DNA from: Pleionea sediminis
Lineage (GTDB): Bacteria; Pseudomonadota; Gammaproteobacteria; Enterobacterales; Kangiellaceae
Assembly (NCBI RefSeq): GCF_007570825.1
Contig: NZ_SUNB01000004.1
Location: 62,001-126,000, forward strand
DNA: 64,000 nucleotides
Direction: 5' to 3'
Position numbers and translations under genes: made by a program. A model generated the notes under the pieces. The model ran no database searches, had not been told where the DNA came from, and was given only the letters and a program-made list of their open reading frames with translations. This document shows, piece after piece, positions 10,573-20,030 of this stretch (positions within the stretch are counted from its first letter, which is position 1; the number at the start of each line of letters is the position of its first letter).

Positions 10573-11736
10573 ATGGTGAGAAAACCCTTCCTTTGGACAG
10601 CATCCATGTCCATCGGTTTAGCTGGTTGTATATTAGCTTCAAGTAATGCCTCAGCAGAAATCCGGTTTAACGGTTTTGCCAATGTTGTGGTGGGCTCGAC
10701 GTTCGATGACGAAGAAAATACTTACAGCTATGACGATAAGTTAGATTTTGCTAACGAATCTTTGTTTGCTTTACAGGCAACGGGAGACATGTCCGATGGA
10801 TTTTCGGCAACAGCACAAATTGTTGCACGTGGCGCAGATAGCTTTGATGCAGAATTTTCTTGGGCATACCTAAGTTATGACTTCTCCGATAACAGCAATA
10901 TCAAGTTTGGTCGACTTCGAATTCCATTTTACAGCTACTCCGATTTTGTCGAAGTGGGTTATGCCTATCACTGGGTTAGAACACCACAAACTGTGTATAA
11001 CGTCGGCTTCGATAATGTCGATGGTGTTAGTTATACCTATTCCGGTTACTTGGGCGACTTTGACAGCTCGGTCCAATTTTTGGTAGGCCGGTTTAAAGGA
11101 ACAACCACGCCGGGTGGAATCGAGTCACAAACCGATCTCAAAGACGTGATGAGTGCTGTATGGAACTTAACCTATAACGAGTGGACGTTTCGTTTAGCTT
11201 ATTCTCAATGTGGTGAATGTTTTGTTGATGTTCCATTTCAAGATTTATTAGGCGGGTTTGATTTGATTGGTTCGTTACAAGCTGCCGGTGAAAACGAAGC
11301 GGCTTCTAATTTATCAATTGATGGTGATTTGGGATTCTTTGCAGACTTCGGCACCAAATACGATGCAGGGGATTGGTTTGTTGAAGCGGAATACGCAATG
11401 TTAGAGATTGAAGATTCCTTTCAACCTGATTTAAACGTTTGGTATATTTCTGGTGGTTTTAGAACGGGAGAGTTTTTGTGGCACTACACTTACGAAGAAA
11501 ATGAAGCGGATGAGAAGCCCGAGCTTTATGCCAATATTGCCGATCCAGCTTTACAAGCCGCAGCCGCTGGACTGGTTGATGCTCAACGGAATTATAACAG
11601 CCGGCACACTTTCGGCATGCGATACGATTTTCATCCGTCGGCTGCCTTTAAACTTGATTACCATATGATTGATGATGAGACCAACCCCGATAACGATCGA
11701 GGATTGATTTCAGCCGCTATCGTAACTGTATTTTAA
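10573..11736 (+). CDS. Outer-membrane porin-like β-barrel
   Basis: 387 residues from ATG 10573, chosen over an upstream TTG at 10543 because GGGAG lies 7 bases before it. A signal peptide (about residues 1-29, ending NASA) is followed by EIRFNGFANVVVGSTF, then repeated amphipathic strands and a C-terminal Phe (AAIVTVF), the usual outer-membrane insertion signal. It resembles general or phosphate-selective-type porins. Fifteen bases downstream begins a small periplasmic binding-like protein, and a chemoreceptor follows; this threesome suggests uptake and sensing of one compound, perhaps an anion, but no substrate can be read from the sequence. Confidence 0.8.
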   Translation: MVRKPFLWTASMSIGLAGCILASSNASAEIRFNGFANVVVGSTFDDEENTYSYDDKLDFANESLFALQATGDMSDGFSATAQIVARGADSFDAEFSWAYLSYDFSDNSNIKFGRLRIPFYSYSDFVEVGYAYHWVRTPQTVYNVGFDNVDGVSYTYSGYLGDFDSSVQFLVGRFKGTTTPGGIESQTDLKDVMSAVWNLTYNEWTFRLAYSQCGECFVDVPFQDLLGGFDLIGSLQAAGENEAASNLSIDGDLGFFADFGTKYDAGDWFVEAEYAMLEIEDSFQPDLNVWYISGGFRTGEFLWHYTYEENEADEKPELYANIADPALQAAAAGLVDAQRNYNSRHTFGMRYDFHPSAAFKLDYHMIDDETNPDNDRGLISAAIVTVF

Positions 11737-11751
11737 GGGGAGGGATGACGA

Positions 11752-12171
11752 ATGAAATTATTTATATCATTATTTATCGTTCTTCTTTCTTTGGGATTTT
11801 CAGTCAAGGCTAATGCTGATGTTGCTATCGTTGTGCATCCTTCCAATAACGCGAAACTTAGTGAGAAGGATATTGAGCGAATTTTTCTTGGAAAAATAAA
11901 AAGTTTTTCAAATGGAAAGTCCATCGTTGCTTTTAGTCAAAGCCCAGGAAGTAAAGTGTCGGATGAATTCAATGAAAAGGTTTTGGACAAAAGTGCCACG
12001 CAACTTAAAGCGTACTGGTCTAAACTAGTCTTTACGGGTAAAGGAACACCACCCGAAGAAGTTGAAAGTGACGCAGAAATATTAGCTCGAGTGGCTGAAG
12101 AGCCCAGCGGTATCGGCTATGTGGATGCCTCAAAAGTTGATAGTTCGGTAAAAGTTTTAGCCACTTTTTAA
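11752..12171 (+). CDS. Small phosphate-ABC-type substrate-binding protein (PstS-like)
   Basis: 139 residues with a signal peptide (about 1-23, ending ANA). The mature part, starting DVAIVVHPSNNAKLSEKDIERIF, followed by LGKIKSFSNGKSIVAF and ending with a GIGYVD motif, is the compact single-lobe form of PstS-like domains often annotated as phosphate ABC transporter substrate-binding protein. At about 117 mature residues it is less than half a full PstS, and no ABC permease or ATPase is nearby. It may therefore serve as a periplasmic sensor or chaperone for the porin upstream or the chemoreceptor downstream. A terminator follows at once. Confidence 0.8.
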   Translation: MKLFISLFIVLLSLGFSVKANADVAIVVHPSNNAKLSEKDIERIFLGKIKSFSNGKSIVAFSQSPGSKVSDEFNEKVLDKSATQLKAYWSKLVFTGKGTPPEEVESDAEILARVAEEPSGIGYVDASKVDSSVKVLATF

Positions 12172-12178
12172 CAGGTTA

Positions 12179-12210
12179 AGCGTGCCGATGATTAATCGGT
12201 ACGCTCTTTT
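12179..12210 (+). terminator. Rho-independent terminator after the PstS-like gene
   Basis: AGCGTGCCGAT (12179-12189) pairs with ATCGGTACGCT (12195-12205), an 11-bp stem with one G·U and a 5-base loop, followed by CTTTT. It lies 8 bp after the PstS-like stop and 40 bp before the chemoreceptor start, so it should end or attenuate the porin/PstS-like transcript. Confidence 0.8.
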
Positions 12211-12249
12211 GAATTTCTATCCTCAACTGAGAGGTGACAGGAAGTTTTT

Positions 12250-13863
12250 ATGCTTAGTCGGTTGTCGATTGGCCAAAAGATTTTAATGATACCCACTCTG
12301 GGAGCGATTAGCTTTTCTGTCTATATTATTCTTTCTACTTTTACTGCAATTGATAATCAAACCATTCTTGAAAAAACGCGCGATGTCCATTTTCCTGCTT
12401 TGCAATTAGCCGATCAGGGATTAGTGGGTATGGAGCGAGTTAAGGACACTTTAAGTAGCGCAGTGACGACTGGTGACGAGGAGTCACTCGATATAGCAAA
12501 AGACCTCTCCAAACAAGTGTTAACTCAATTGTCAGAAATAAACCAAGTATCTAATGATTTCTCATCGGTTATTGAGCCAGTCGAGTCGCAATTCAAAGAT
12601 TATTTTGATGCCGCTTTTAAGTTATCAAAAGACATGATTAATGGTTCAGCTGATTTTCGCTCTTTAGGAGCCAGAGCTCAACAAATAAATACTGACTTTG
12701 ATTCGGCTTATTTGGCTTTGGAAAAATTTCGCGATGAGCTAAATATCACCTTTAAATCATCCATCGAGAGTGCGAACAGTCAAGCGCAAACTATCGTTAA
12801 TGTCGGTTACGTCATGGGGGCTGCTACGATAGTTATTTTGTTTGCGGTCGCTATTCCCGTAACCTTTGCCATTAAGTCTAATTTAGGTTCCGTGATCCGA
12901 TCGCTAAAAAATATCGCTCAGGAAAATGGCGATCTTACGGTAAGAATTGAGAATACAAGTCAGAATGAAATAGGAGAATTGGTCCATTGGTTCAATAGTT
13001 TTATGGATAAGCTTCATTCTGTCATAAAGCAAGTTATTGAATCGGTAATGCCGTTGGCTAATTTAGTGCATGCGCTGAATGAGCTTGCTGAAGAATCACG
13101 AACTGATATTGCTGCACAGCGCCACGGTGCTGATGCGACGAAAGAGTCAGTAGACAATATGAGTCAACGGGTAAGAGCCGTTGCGACTAATGCTGCTGAA
13201 GCCGCGAATGCGGCTGAAAGATTAAATTCAGAAGCCGTGACAGGTAAACAAGTGGTTGATGAGACAGTAGCCTCGATTAATTTACTCGCAGAAAATGTAC
13301 GCGAAACATCTAATGTGATTCACGAACTTGAAGCTGACAGTAATTCTGTCAGTATTGTTTTGGATGTAATCAAAGGTATTGCAGAGCAAACTAATTTACT
13401 GGCACTTAATGCAGCGATAGAAGCTGCTAGAGCAGGAGAGCAAGGACGAGGCTTTGCTGTTGTAGCCGATGAAGTTCGTTCACTCGCATCGCGAACTCAA
13501 GAATCTACCGAAGAAATTAATAAGATTATTGAAAAGTTACAAAACGCGGCACGTTCAGCTGTCGCGACCATGGAAAATAGCACGGATAGAGCGAGTACAA
13601 GTGTTGATAGCGCGAGTAAAGCAGGAAAAAGTCTGATAGCTATTACAGAAACTATTAACTCTATTAATTCAATGAATACGAAAATTGCTAATTCAACGGA
13701 TGAACAACAATCTTTAGCGACCGGAATTGTTGAAAAAGTGTCTGATATCCATTTTAGAACGGAACAGGCCAGTCAGCATGCAGAGCGTTTAAATGATGCC
13801 AGTTATGAACTTTCAACAATGACTCAACAACTAAAATCAATTGCGAAGCAATTTAAAGTCTAA
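12250..13863 (+). CDS. Methyl-accepting chemotaxis protein
   Basis: 537 residues. TM1 about 10-30, a periplasmic helical sensor about 31-180, TM2 about 183-207, HAMP about 208-262 and a cytoplasmic signalling hairpin to the end. The hairpin tip reads [21 protein letters not shown], the invariant CheA/CheW contact. The ligand domain looks all-helical, of the four-helix-bundle class. Its position directly after a porin and a PstS-like binding protein suggests it senses the same molecule, possibly through the binding protein. The terminator in front means it may have its own promoter in the 78-bp gap. Confidence 0.95.
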   Translation: MLSRLSIGQKILMIPTLGAISFSVYIILSTFTAIDNQTILEKTRDVHFPALQLADQGLVGMERVKDTLSSAVTTGDEESLDIAKDLSKQVLTQLSEINQVSNDFSSVIEPVESQFKDYFDAAFKLSKDMINGSADFRSLGARAQQINTDFDSAYLALEKFRDELNITFKSSIESANSQAQTIVNVGYVMGAATIVILFAVAIPVTFAIKSNLGSVIRSLKNIAQENGDLTVRIENTSQNEIGELVHWFNSFMDKLHSVIKQVIESVMPLANLVHALNELAEESRTDIAAQRHGADATKESVDNMSQRVRAVATNAAEAANAAERLNSEAVTGKQVVDETVASINLLAENVRETSNVIHELEADSNSVSIVLDVIKGIAEQTNLLALNAAIEAARAGEQGRGFAVVADEVRSLASRTQESTEEINKIIEKLQNAARSAVATMENSTDRASTSVDSASKAGKSLIAITETINSINSMNTKIANSTDEQQSLATGIVEKVSDIHFRTEQASQHAERLNDASYELSTMTQQLKSIAKQFKV

Positions 13864-14425
13864 AAGAATCTCTTAAGAGTTTAAGACATCGTGTTATGAG
13901 CGATTTCTAAAAATTTATATCTCAAAAAACATCTTTGGGTTCGAAAAGTCCAATCACATCAAGTAATTCAAAAAAACCTCCTTCTAAACGCTTTTCCCTC
14001 ATAAAAATGAATTAGCTCATGTATTTAATAAAGGCTTGTAAATGGATTATTAAGTTTTCATAACTACGAATTAGTCTGTGCTTATAGATTTAATATATAT
14101 TTCAATATCGATTTTATATTTTGAAAACATGAATTAGAGCACTTTAGATAAGTGATTAACTTCAATCTTAGTCCTCTCAAAAAACTAAAGTTTATGCGTT
14201 ACTAGAGATAATTAACTCAATTTAAAATGAATTGTCTAATACTTTTGGAGAACAATTCTTAGACAGATTAAAATGCCCGCGCTTCACCTACGGTTAATGA
14301 ATTTTATGTGTCAATAAACGCTGTTTAAAAATTCAATAAATAATTAACGTTCTGGATGAAAGCGAGTGGTTTCCTTAATAAGTTAAATGTTTTTTACCAG
14401 AGCACTTTAATATGGAGATATAAAT
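13864..14425. other. AT-rich intergenic region
   Basis: About 560 bp, strongly A/T-rich, with no coding frame of note and no strong hairpin. It presumably contains the promoter of the cytochrome gene; I see no recognised operator. Confidence 0.6.
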
Positions 14426-16198
14426 ATGACAGTTTACGTCGAAAAGGTGGTTAAAAAGCTCTTTGTTTTTCAGATGATATGTCTTAATGTATTTTTAATT
14501 AATGCTCATGCTGATAACTCAGATCTCAATGTATGTGAAAGTTTCAAAAACAATGGTACGTATCAATGCTCTGTATTTACCGGTGATTTCTGGTCTCAAA
14601 ATTCGGCACAGATTGCTTGTGAAGAAGGCGATGTTTCTAGAGGCAAGCCTGGAAATTATGAGCAGTTTCGTTGTGACCCAAAACCAGTAAAAGGTGTGTG
14701 TTTTTTTAATAAAGATAAAAATGATGAATACGCTCGTTGTGGTGTTGACGATTCTGTTTTGAGTTGTTGGTGGAATGGCGGGCAATGGAGCTCTAATAAA
14801 GAGTTGATTGAGAACACTTGTTTTCCTCCTGCGCCAAATGACAAAGAAATTGTTAATGTGTCCGATTCATTGGAAGAAATACTTGAATACGGTGAAATTT
14901 TCGGCGCTTGCGATAAGTACTTTGCGGATGTTGATAACGCGAGTCGTCGTCAAATGCTACTGTGTGGAAAATGGATGTATTTTTATGAACATTTCAATTT
15001 CTTTGGTGCGCCTACCCAGTTGTTCACCTTTATGCAAAAGGTTTTACCCAATACGGTAGGTAAAGGTTGGGAAAAAATGGGTATGTTCACCAATCCTTAC
15101 GATGAACAAGAGTTACCGATTGGACTTGCTGATGCGCCTGATTTTCCAGGAAGTAAAATTCCTACTGTTAACTGGACTTGCGCAAGTTGCCATTTTGGTC
15201 AAACGCCGGATGGCCGTTTTGTCGTAGGGCAGAGTAATGTTAATTATGAGTACGGACTTCAATTGCTTTCCATAGGATTGTTTCCGCAAATGGCAGCAGG
15301 GCAAGTCAATGAAAACGAACATGCTCCAGAAGCAATTGCAGCAATTCAACCGATGCTGGACGAGTGGAATAGTAAACCGAATTACTGGGAATTAATTAAG
15401 ACACTATTGCCGCTATTATCATTACCACAGCAAACGCCAATGGACATTGAACAAGAAAAAGCTTTTGCGAGTTGGAAGGCGGGCGTTCAGGATCCAGTTA
15501 TGTTCCCGAATGAAACGAATGATGATGTTCACTCTCCACTAAAAATATTAAGCGCCTATGGGATTCCTACTCCTGCAGAGTTTGCTGATGCGGGCCATGA
15601 CCCGATGTCGCATGTGCGCATCGGCTGGGCTGGTGGTATGCATGATTTGTATCGGTTTGGAAGAACATTTGTTGCTTTGGGTACCGATGATCCACAAGAT
15701 TGGGGCGATGAAAAGTTAAAGCCTTTGGTTGAGTATATGTATTCATTGAAGCCGCCCAAAAACTCAGAATCTCTTTCACAGTCTCTCATTGATCAAGGCG
15801 AAGTATTATTTAAAAGCAAAGAATGTAGCAAGTGCCATAATGGACCTCGTTACATGAGTCTGGATGTCTTTGATTTTGATGAAATAGGCACTGATGAAGC
15901 ACAAAAGTGGTATTTTGATGCGGAGAAAGACTTTGGTGAACCAGTCCCTAATATCTATCCTGAAGAACCTTTAATATTAACTCATTCGATTAAAGCACCA
16001 AGATTGTCGGGACTATGGACACAGGATAAGTTTCTTCATAATGGCTCTGTCGACTCACTCGAAGACTTATTCTGTATTGATCATCAAAGACCAACCATTA
16101 TGGAAGAACCCTACAGTGATAGAGGACACATGTTTACTTGCGATAACCTGACACGTGATGAGAAATTAGCTTTGATAGAGTTTTTAAAATCGATTTAA
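14426..16198 (+). CDS. Secreted di-heme c-type cytochrome (cytochrome c peroxidase-like)
   Basis: 590 residues with an N-terminal hydrophobic signal (about 12-28, ending AHA). Two heme c sites are present, CASCH near residue 252 and CSKCH near 466, with the C-terminal one in a typical cytochrome-c domain (DQGEVLFKSKECSKCHNGPRY). The ending KAPRLSGLWTQDKFLHNGSVDSLEDLF is the distal Met/His loop pattern of cytochrome c peroxidase/MauG-like di-heme enzymes. A Cys-rich N-terminal extension of about 110 residues (six or more Cys) precedes the heme part and is unusual. It acts in the periplasm or outside; electron donor and substrate are unknown. A clear terminator follows. Confidence 0.8.
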   Translation: MTVYVEKVVKKLFVFQMICLNVFLINAHADNSDLNVCESFKNNGTYQCSVFTGDFWSQNSAQIACEEGDVSRGKPGNYEQFRCDPKPVKGVCFFNKDKNDEYARCGVDDSVLSCWWNGGQWSSNKELIENTCFPPAPNDKEIVNVSDSLEEILEYGEIFGACDKYFADVDNASRRQMLLCGKWMYFYEHFNFFGAPTQLFTFMQKVLPNTVGKGWEKMGMFTNPYDEQELPIGLADAPDFPGSKIPTVNWTCASCHFGQTPDGRFVVGQSNVNYEYGLQLLSIGLFPQMAAGQVNENEHAPEAIAAIQPMLDEWNSKPNYWELIKTLLPLLSLPQQTPMDIEQEKAFASWKAGVQDPVMFPNETNDDVHSPLKILSAYGIPTPAEFADAGHDPMSHVRIGWAGGMHDLYRFGRTFVALGTDDPQDWGDEKLKPLVEYMYSLKPPKNSESLSQSLIDQGEVLFKSKECSKCHNGPRYMSLDVFDFDEIGTDEAQKWYFDAEKDFGEPVPNIYPEEPLILTHSIKAPRLSGLWTQDKFLHNGSVDSLEDLFCIDHQRPTIMEEPYSDRGHMFTCDNLTRDEKLALIEFLKSI

Positions 16199-16585
16199 TT
16201 TAAGAAAAAAGTTAGTCTTTGTGCATTTTGCGAGTTTCAGACCAAAACTGGTTTTTGTTTTGGTCTGTTATTTTACGGAATTTATAAAGATGTGACTCAA
16301 ACCATTATGAATTAGAGTCCATAAACAAATAAAGCAATTAACTTCTTACTTACCTAACTTTTTTGTACCTTAGACATCATTATTAAAACTGAGTATAAAA
16401 ACTCGGTGCCGCTGTACTACATTGATCGGAACAGCTTGTAGGACGAGTTACTTTCGCCGGTCGAATCTCAATAGTCTATTCTTAAAGGTAACGATTTTTG
16501 AATGAAGTTGCGGGCGAGTTGACAAAAAGCGCGAAACTATTGGTCTATAGTGATTTATGCCACAGTGGTTAGTTTGGACAAAGGT
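16199..16585. other. Intergenic region with terminator
   Basis: The first 75 bp hold the terminator of the cytochrome gene. The rest is non-coding. TTGACA at 16519-16524 with TATAGT at 16546-16551 resembles a promoter, but the 21-bp spacing is longer than ideal. Confidence 0.5.
16238..16275 (+). terminator. Rho-independent terminator after the cytochrome gene
   Basis: CAGACCAAAAC (16238-16248) pairs perfectly with GTTTTGGTCTG (16257-16267), an 11-bp stem with an 8-base loop, followed by TTATTTTA. Confidence 0.85.
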
Positions 16586-16795
16586 ATGAATAAGGGTGAA
16601 AGTGCAATACATAATTTAAATGAAAGGGAATTGTCTGAGTTTAATCGATACGTCCAGGAGCATGACCATCTTTTAAAGCAGTATTTTCAATACCTTGAGT
16701 CGGATGAGCCTGTCAGCAAAGATTTAATAGAAGCTTGTGTTACTCGAATTAACGAATTAGACAGACTTATCATTCAAATATTACGACTTAAATAA
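16586..16795 (+). CDS. Small helical protein of unknown function
   Basis: 69 residues if read from ATG 16586; a GTG at 16550 would add 12 residues but falls inside the best promoter-like sequence, so the ATG is preferred. The sequence is charged and helical (NERELSEFNRYVQEHDHLLKQ, RINELDRLIIQILRLK) with no Cys and no membrane segment. It has the look of a small coiled-coil regulator or structural protein. No family is recognised, and no neighbour suggests a role. Confidence 0.5.
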   Translation: MNKGESAIHNLNERELSEFNRYVQEHDHLLKQYFQYLESDEPVSKDLIEACVTRINELDRLIIQILRLK

Positions 16796-17064
16796 ACTTA
16801 TAATTAGGCTTCTTTTTAAGAGCTAAATTGAATGAATTTACACCTCAGTCTTCATTTTCTGTCGTAGTCCGCCAAAAATAGTAACGTTCGCTCTTTCTCG
16901 AGCCAGCTCGATCAGCCGCCAACAAAAATCGCTTGGATGATAAAAAAATTCTCGTCAAAATATAGGTTCCTGGATTATATTACCGCCTTTCAGCTCAGAT
17001 GGACCTAAGAGCTTGTATTAATTGCTACTTCCTGATGTTCAGGTAATGATTTGAGGCTTCGGTA

Positions 17065-18495
17065 ATGCTCATTAGTTTTGTTGCTTTGTATCTACTGTTT
17101 TCAATCGCTCTAGGTATATTTGCCGCGACAAAAGTGCATAATTCAAAAGACTATATTACTGCTGGGCGTCAGTTGCCCATTTATATGGTTATTGCCATGG
17201 TATTCGCGACCTGGTTTGGTGCCGAAACCGTCTTGGGTATTCCTGGGACTTTTGTTGATGAAAATCTGGGAGGATTGATATCGGATCCTTTTGGGGCATC
17301 TTTTTGTTTGATTTTCTTTGCACTCTTTTTTGCTAAAGCCCTGTATCGCAAAAACTTGTTAACGATAGGCGATTTTTATCGCGATAGATTCAGTCAAAAG
17401 GTGGAAGTGGCTGTTGGTATCGCAATCGCTATTTCCTATCTTGGGTGGGTTTCTGCGCAAGTGACCGCTTTAGGCCTGGTGATCCACGTGCTCACTCAAG
17501 AATTAGTTTCGATGAACGCTGGCATCGGAATTGGAGCTGCAATCGTCTTAATTTATACGCTATTTGGTGGCATGTGGTCAGTTGCTATAACCACCTTTGT
17601 TCAGATGTTGGTAATTGTCGTTGGTCTAGTCTGGATTGGTTTTTTAGTTTCGGATATGACACAAGGTGTTGCACCGGTTATTGAACATGCTGCTGCAGCT
17701 GGAAAGTTTGAGTTTTGGCCAGAACTCAGTTGGCCAGCCGTTATCACATTTATAGCTGGCTTTTTAACCATGGCCTTAGGATCGATTCCTCAACAGGATG
17801 TTTTTCAGCGGGCCAATGCTTCAAAAAATGAGTCAATAGCGGTTTGGGGAACGTTGCTCGGTGGAGTCGCCTATTTCTTCTTTGCTGCGGTACCTCTTTA
17901 TCTGGCTTATTCTGCGTTTATTATTGCGCCAGACGTTAGTGCTCAACTTTCTGCTAAAGACCCTCAGCTGGTGTTACCAAGCATGATTTTAAATCACTTA
18001 CCGGTGTACGCCCAAATTATATTTTTTGGAGCCCTACTGTCCGTAATTATGAGTACCGCGAGTGGGACGTTACTGGCGCCTGCCGTTACCTTATCTGAAA
18101 ATGTGATTAAACCACTACTGCCTCAACGATTGAAAGATACTGAGTTCCTGTGGTTAACTCGTGGAACGGTTGCCTTGTTTGCAATCTTGGTTGCTGTGTA
18201 TGCATTATGGTCTCAAACGCAAGCGACGTCGATTCACCATATGGTCGAGAACGCGTATAAAGTAACTCTTGTTATGGCGTTGGTTCCATTGGTGGCTGGT
18301 ATTTATTGCTCTAAAGCCAATAATAATGGAGCCATAATGGCTATCGCACTTGGCGTAGTTGTGTGGATTCCGATGGAATTCATTGCTCCTGAGGGTCCTG
18401 TGCCACCGCATTTCTACGGGTTTATAGCGGCTATCGTTGGTATGGTTATTGGTAGTCTTTTTAAGCAAGAAAAATCAATCCTAATGGCAGACTAA
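17065..18495 (+). CDS. Sodium:solute symporter (SSS family)
   Basis: 476 residues, almost entirely membrane helices (about 13). The N-terminal phrase NSKDYITAGRQLPIYMVIA and the later QQDVFQRANASKNESIAVWG and VIMSTASGTLLAPA are SSS-family landmarks; the last carries the Ser/Thr pair that takes part in Na+ binding in TM8. The protein would take up an organic solute with sodium, in line with a marine lifestyle. The substrate is not readable, and no metabolic gene is linked. It stands alone, ending upstream of a perfect 13-bp inverted repeat. Confidence 0.9.
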   Translation: MLISFVALYLLFSIALGIFAATKVHNSKDYITAGRQLPIYMVIAMVFATWFGAETVLGIPGTFVDENLGGLISDPFGASFCLIFFALFFAKALYRKNLLTIGDFYRDRFSQKVEVAVGIAIAISYLGWVSAQVTALGLVIHVLTQELVSMNAGIGIGAAIVLIYTLFGGMWSVAITTFVQMLVIVVGLVWIGFLVSDMTQGVAPVIEHAAAAGKFEFWPELSWPAVITFIAGFLTMALGSIPQQDVFQRANASKNESIAVWGTLLGGVAYFFFAAVPLYLAYSAFIIAPDVSAQLSAKDPQLVLPSMILNHLPVYAQIIFFGALLSVIMSTASGTLLAPAVTLSENVIKPLLPQRLKDTEFLWLTRGTVALFAILVAVYALWSQTQATSIHHMVENAYKVTLVMALVPLVAGIYCSKANNNGAIMAIALGVVVWIPMEFIAPEGPVPPHFYGFIAAIVGMVIGSLFKQEKSILMAD

Positions 18496-18562
18496 CAACG
18501 GATTGTCTGACTAGCTCAGCAGATTTCAATCTACAATATCACTCAAATATCTCTACTCTATA

Positions 18563-18593
18563 TCAATAAACCGTTAGAATAACGGTTTATTGA
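18563..18593. promoter_or_regulatory. Perfect 13-bp inverted repeat before the DEAD-box gene
   Basis: TCAATAAACCGTT (18563-18575) and AACGGTTTATTGA (18581-18593) form a perfect 13-bp stem with a 5-base loop. No U tract follows. It lies 68 bp after the symporter stop and 17-32 bp before the two candidate helicase starts, so it could be a terminator for the symporter, a leader hairpin of the helicase mRNA, or an operator. Confidence 0.65.
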
Positions 18594-18624
18594 AAGTTAA
18601 ATTTACTCGATGAGCCAGGCCTGC

Positions 18625-19929
18625 ATGTCATTCGAATCATTAAAACTAAAACCTGAACTAGTTTCTGCATTAACTGACTTGGGGTATAAACATCCAACGC
18701 CAATTCAAACTCAGGTCATTCCTGCGGTATTAAGTGGTAAGGATGTTATTGGTTTAGCACAAACAGGAACCGGTAAAACAGCTGCTTTTGTGTTGCCTAT
18801 CGTGCAATCTTTAAGTCTGTTAAATCGCCCTTCAGCTAATTCGAGCTATTGTCTTATTTTGGTTCCTACGCGAGAACTGGCGATTCAGGTATGGGAAAAT
18901 ATTAAATCATACAGTGTTAATGTTAATTTAATCGCTGAGTGCGTCTATGGCGGTGTTAAAATTAATCCCCAAATGAAACGGTTACGCAGTGGATGTGATT
19001 TTATCGTTGCAACTCCCGGGCGTTTGTTAGATTTGTTGGATAGAAATGCCATTCGATTTGATGAACTCAAATATCTGGTTTTTGATGAAGCGGATCGAAT
19101 GCTGGACTTAGGATTTTCGCAGGAAATCGACAATGTCTTGAAATGTGTACCAAGAAAGCGACAGACATTATTATTTTCTGCAACTTTTCCGAACTCCGTT
19201 AAAAAATTGTCTGAGCATTTAACTCAGAAGCCGTTGATAGTTCAAGTTAACCCAGAAAATAAAACCGCTCGAACGGTAAAGCAATGGATTCATCCCGTTG
19301 ATAAAAAGCGGAAAACGGAATTATTACATTACTTAATTATCGAAAACAGATGGGATAAGACCTTAGTTTTTGTTAAAACAAAAAAGGGCGCCAATCAATT
19401 AGCGTATGATCTAAAAAAATCAGGAATCGCCAGTAATGCCATCCATGGCGATAAAAGTCAAAACGAACGTACTAAAGCTTTGGCTCAGTTTAAAAATAAT
19501 GAATTGCAAGTATTGGTAGCAACTGACGTCGCTGCCCGCGGTTTAGATATCGAACAATTACCTCAAGTCGTCAACTACGACTTACCTAAGGTCGCCGAAG
19601 ATTATGTTCATCGCATCGGTAGAACAGGTCGAGCTGGTCAAACAGGACAAGCCATTTCATTAGTGAGTGCGGATGAAGTCGAGCTGTTAGGAAAAATAGA
19701 AACTTTGACACAACAGTTATTAAAACGTTTTGAAATAGTGGGCTTTGAGCCGGCTCATAACCTTCCTAAGACCACGCTCAAGCCAATAAAAAAGAAAAAA
19801 CCTCACAAAAAGAAGTTGGCTAAAGCTCAGGCAAAACAGAATGTATCGCAAAAACCTGTAGTCAGTAACACCGGTCGTTCCAAACCCAGATTATCGACGG
19901 ATAAAAGAAAAAAGAAGTCAAAGCGATAA
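18625..19929 (+). CDS. rhlE: DEAD-box RNA helicase, RhlE type
   Basis: 434 residues from the ATG at 18625, chosen because RhlE proteins begin MSF-x-SL-x-L; an ATG at 18610 would add MSQAC. All helicase motifs are present: Q motif (YKHPTPIQTQ), AQTGTGKT, PTRELA, TPGR, DEAD, SAT, the ARGLD motif and HRIGRTGRAG. The tail after about residue 370 is very basic (KKKKPHKKKLAKAQ), as in RhlE. The protein unwinds short RNA duplexes in ribosome assembly and mRNA decay. A strong hairpin sits just upstream and might give structure-dependent control of its own mRNA. Confidence 0.93.
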   Translation: MSFESLKLKPELVSALTDLGYKHPTPIQTQVIPAVLSGKDVIGLAQTGTGKTAAFVLPIVQSLSLLNRPSANSSYCLILVPTRELAIQVWENIKSYSVNVNLIAECVYGGVKINPQMKRLRSGCDFIVATPGRLLDLLDRNAIRFDELKYLVFDEADRMLDLGFSQEIDNVLKCVPRKRQTLLFSATFPNSVKKLSEHLTQKPLIVQVNPENKTARTVKQWIHPVDKKRKTELLHYLIIENRWDKTLVFVKTKKGANQLAYDLKKSGIASNAIHGDKSQNERTKALAQFKNNELQVLVATDVAARGLDIEQLPQVVNYDLPKVAEDYVHRIGRTGRAGQTGQAISLVSADEVELLGKIETLTQQLLKRFEIVGFEPAHNLPKTTLKPIKKKKPHKKKLAKAQAKQNVSQKPVVSNTGRSKPRLSTDKRKKKSKR

Positions 19930-20030
19930 AGTTTTAAATGCTTCATGTAAATAAAAGCTTAATCCACCGTTGAGGTTTATATCGTTATTACTTAAACTGA
20001 AGTAATAAACCTAAAATAATACGATTTATA

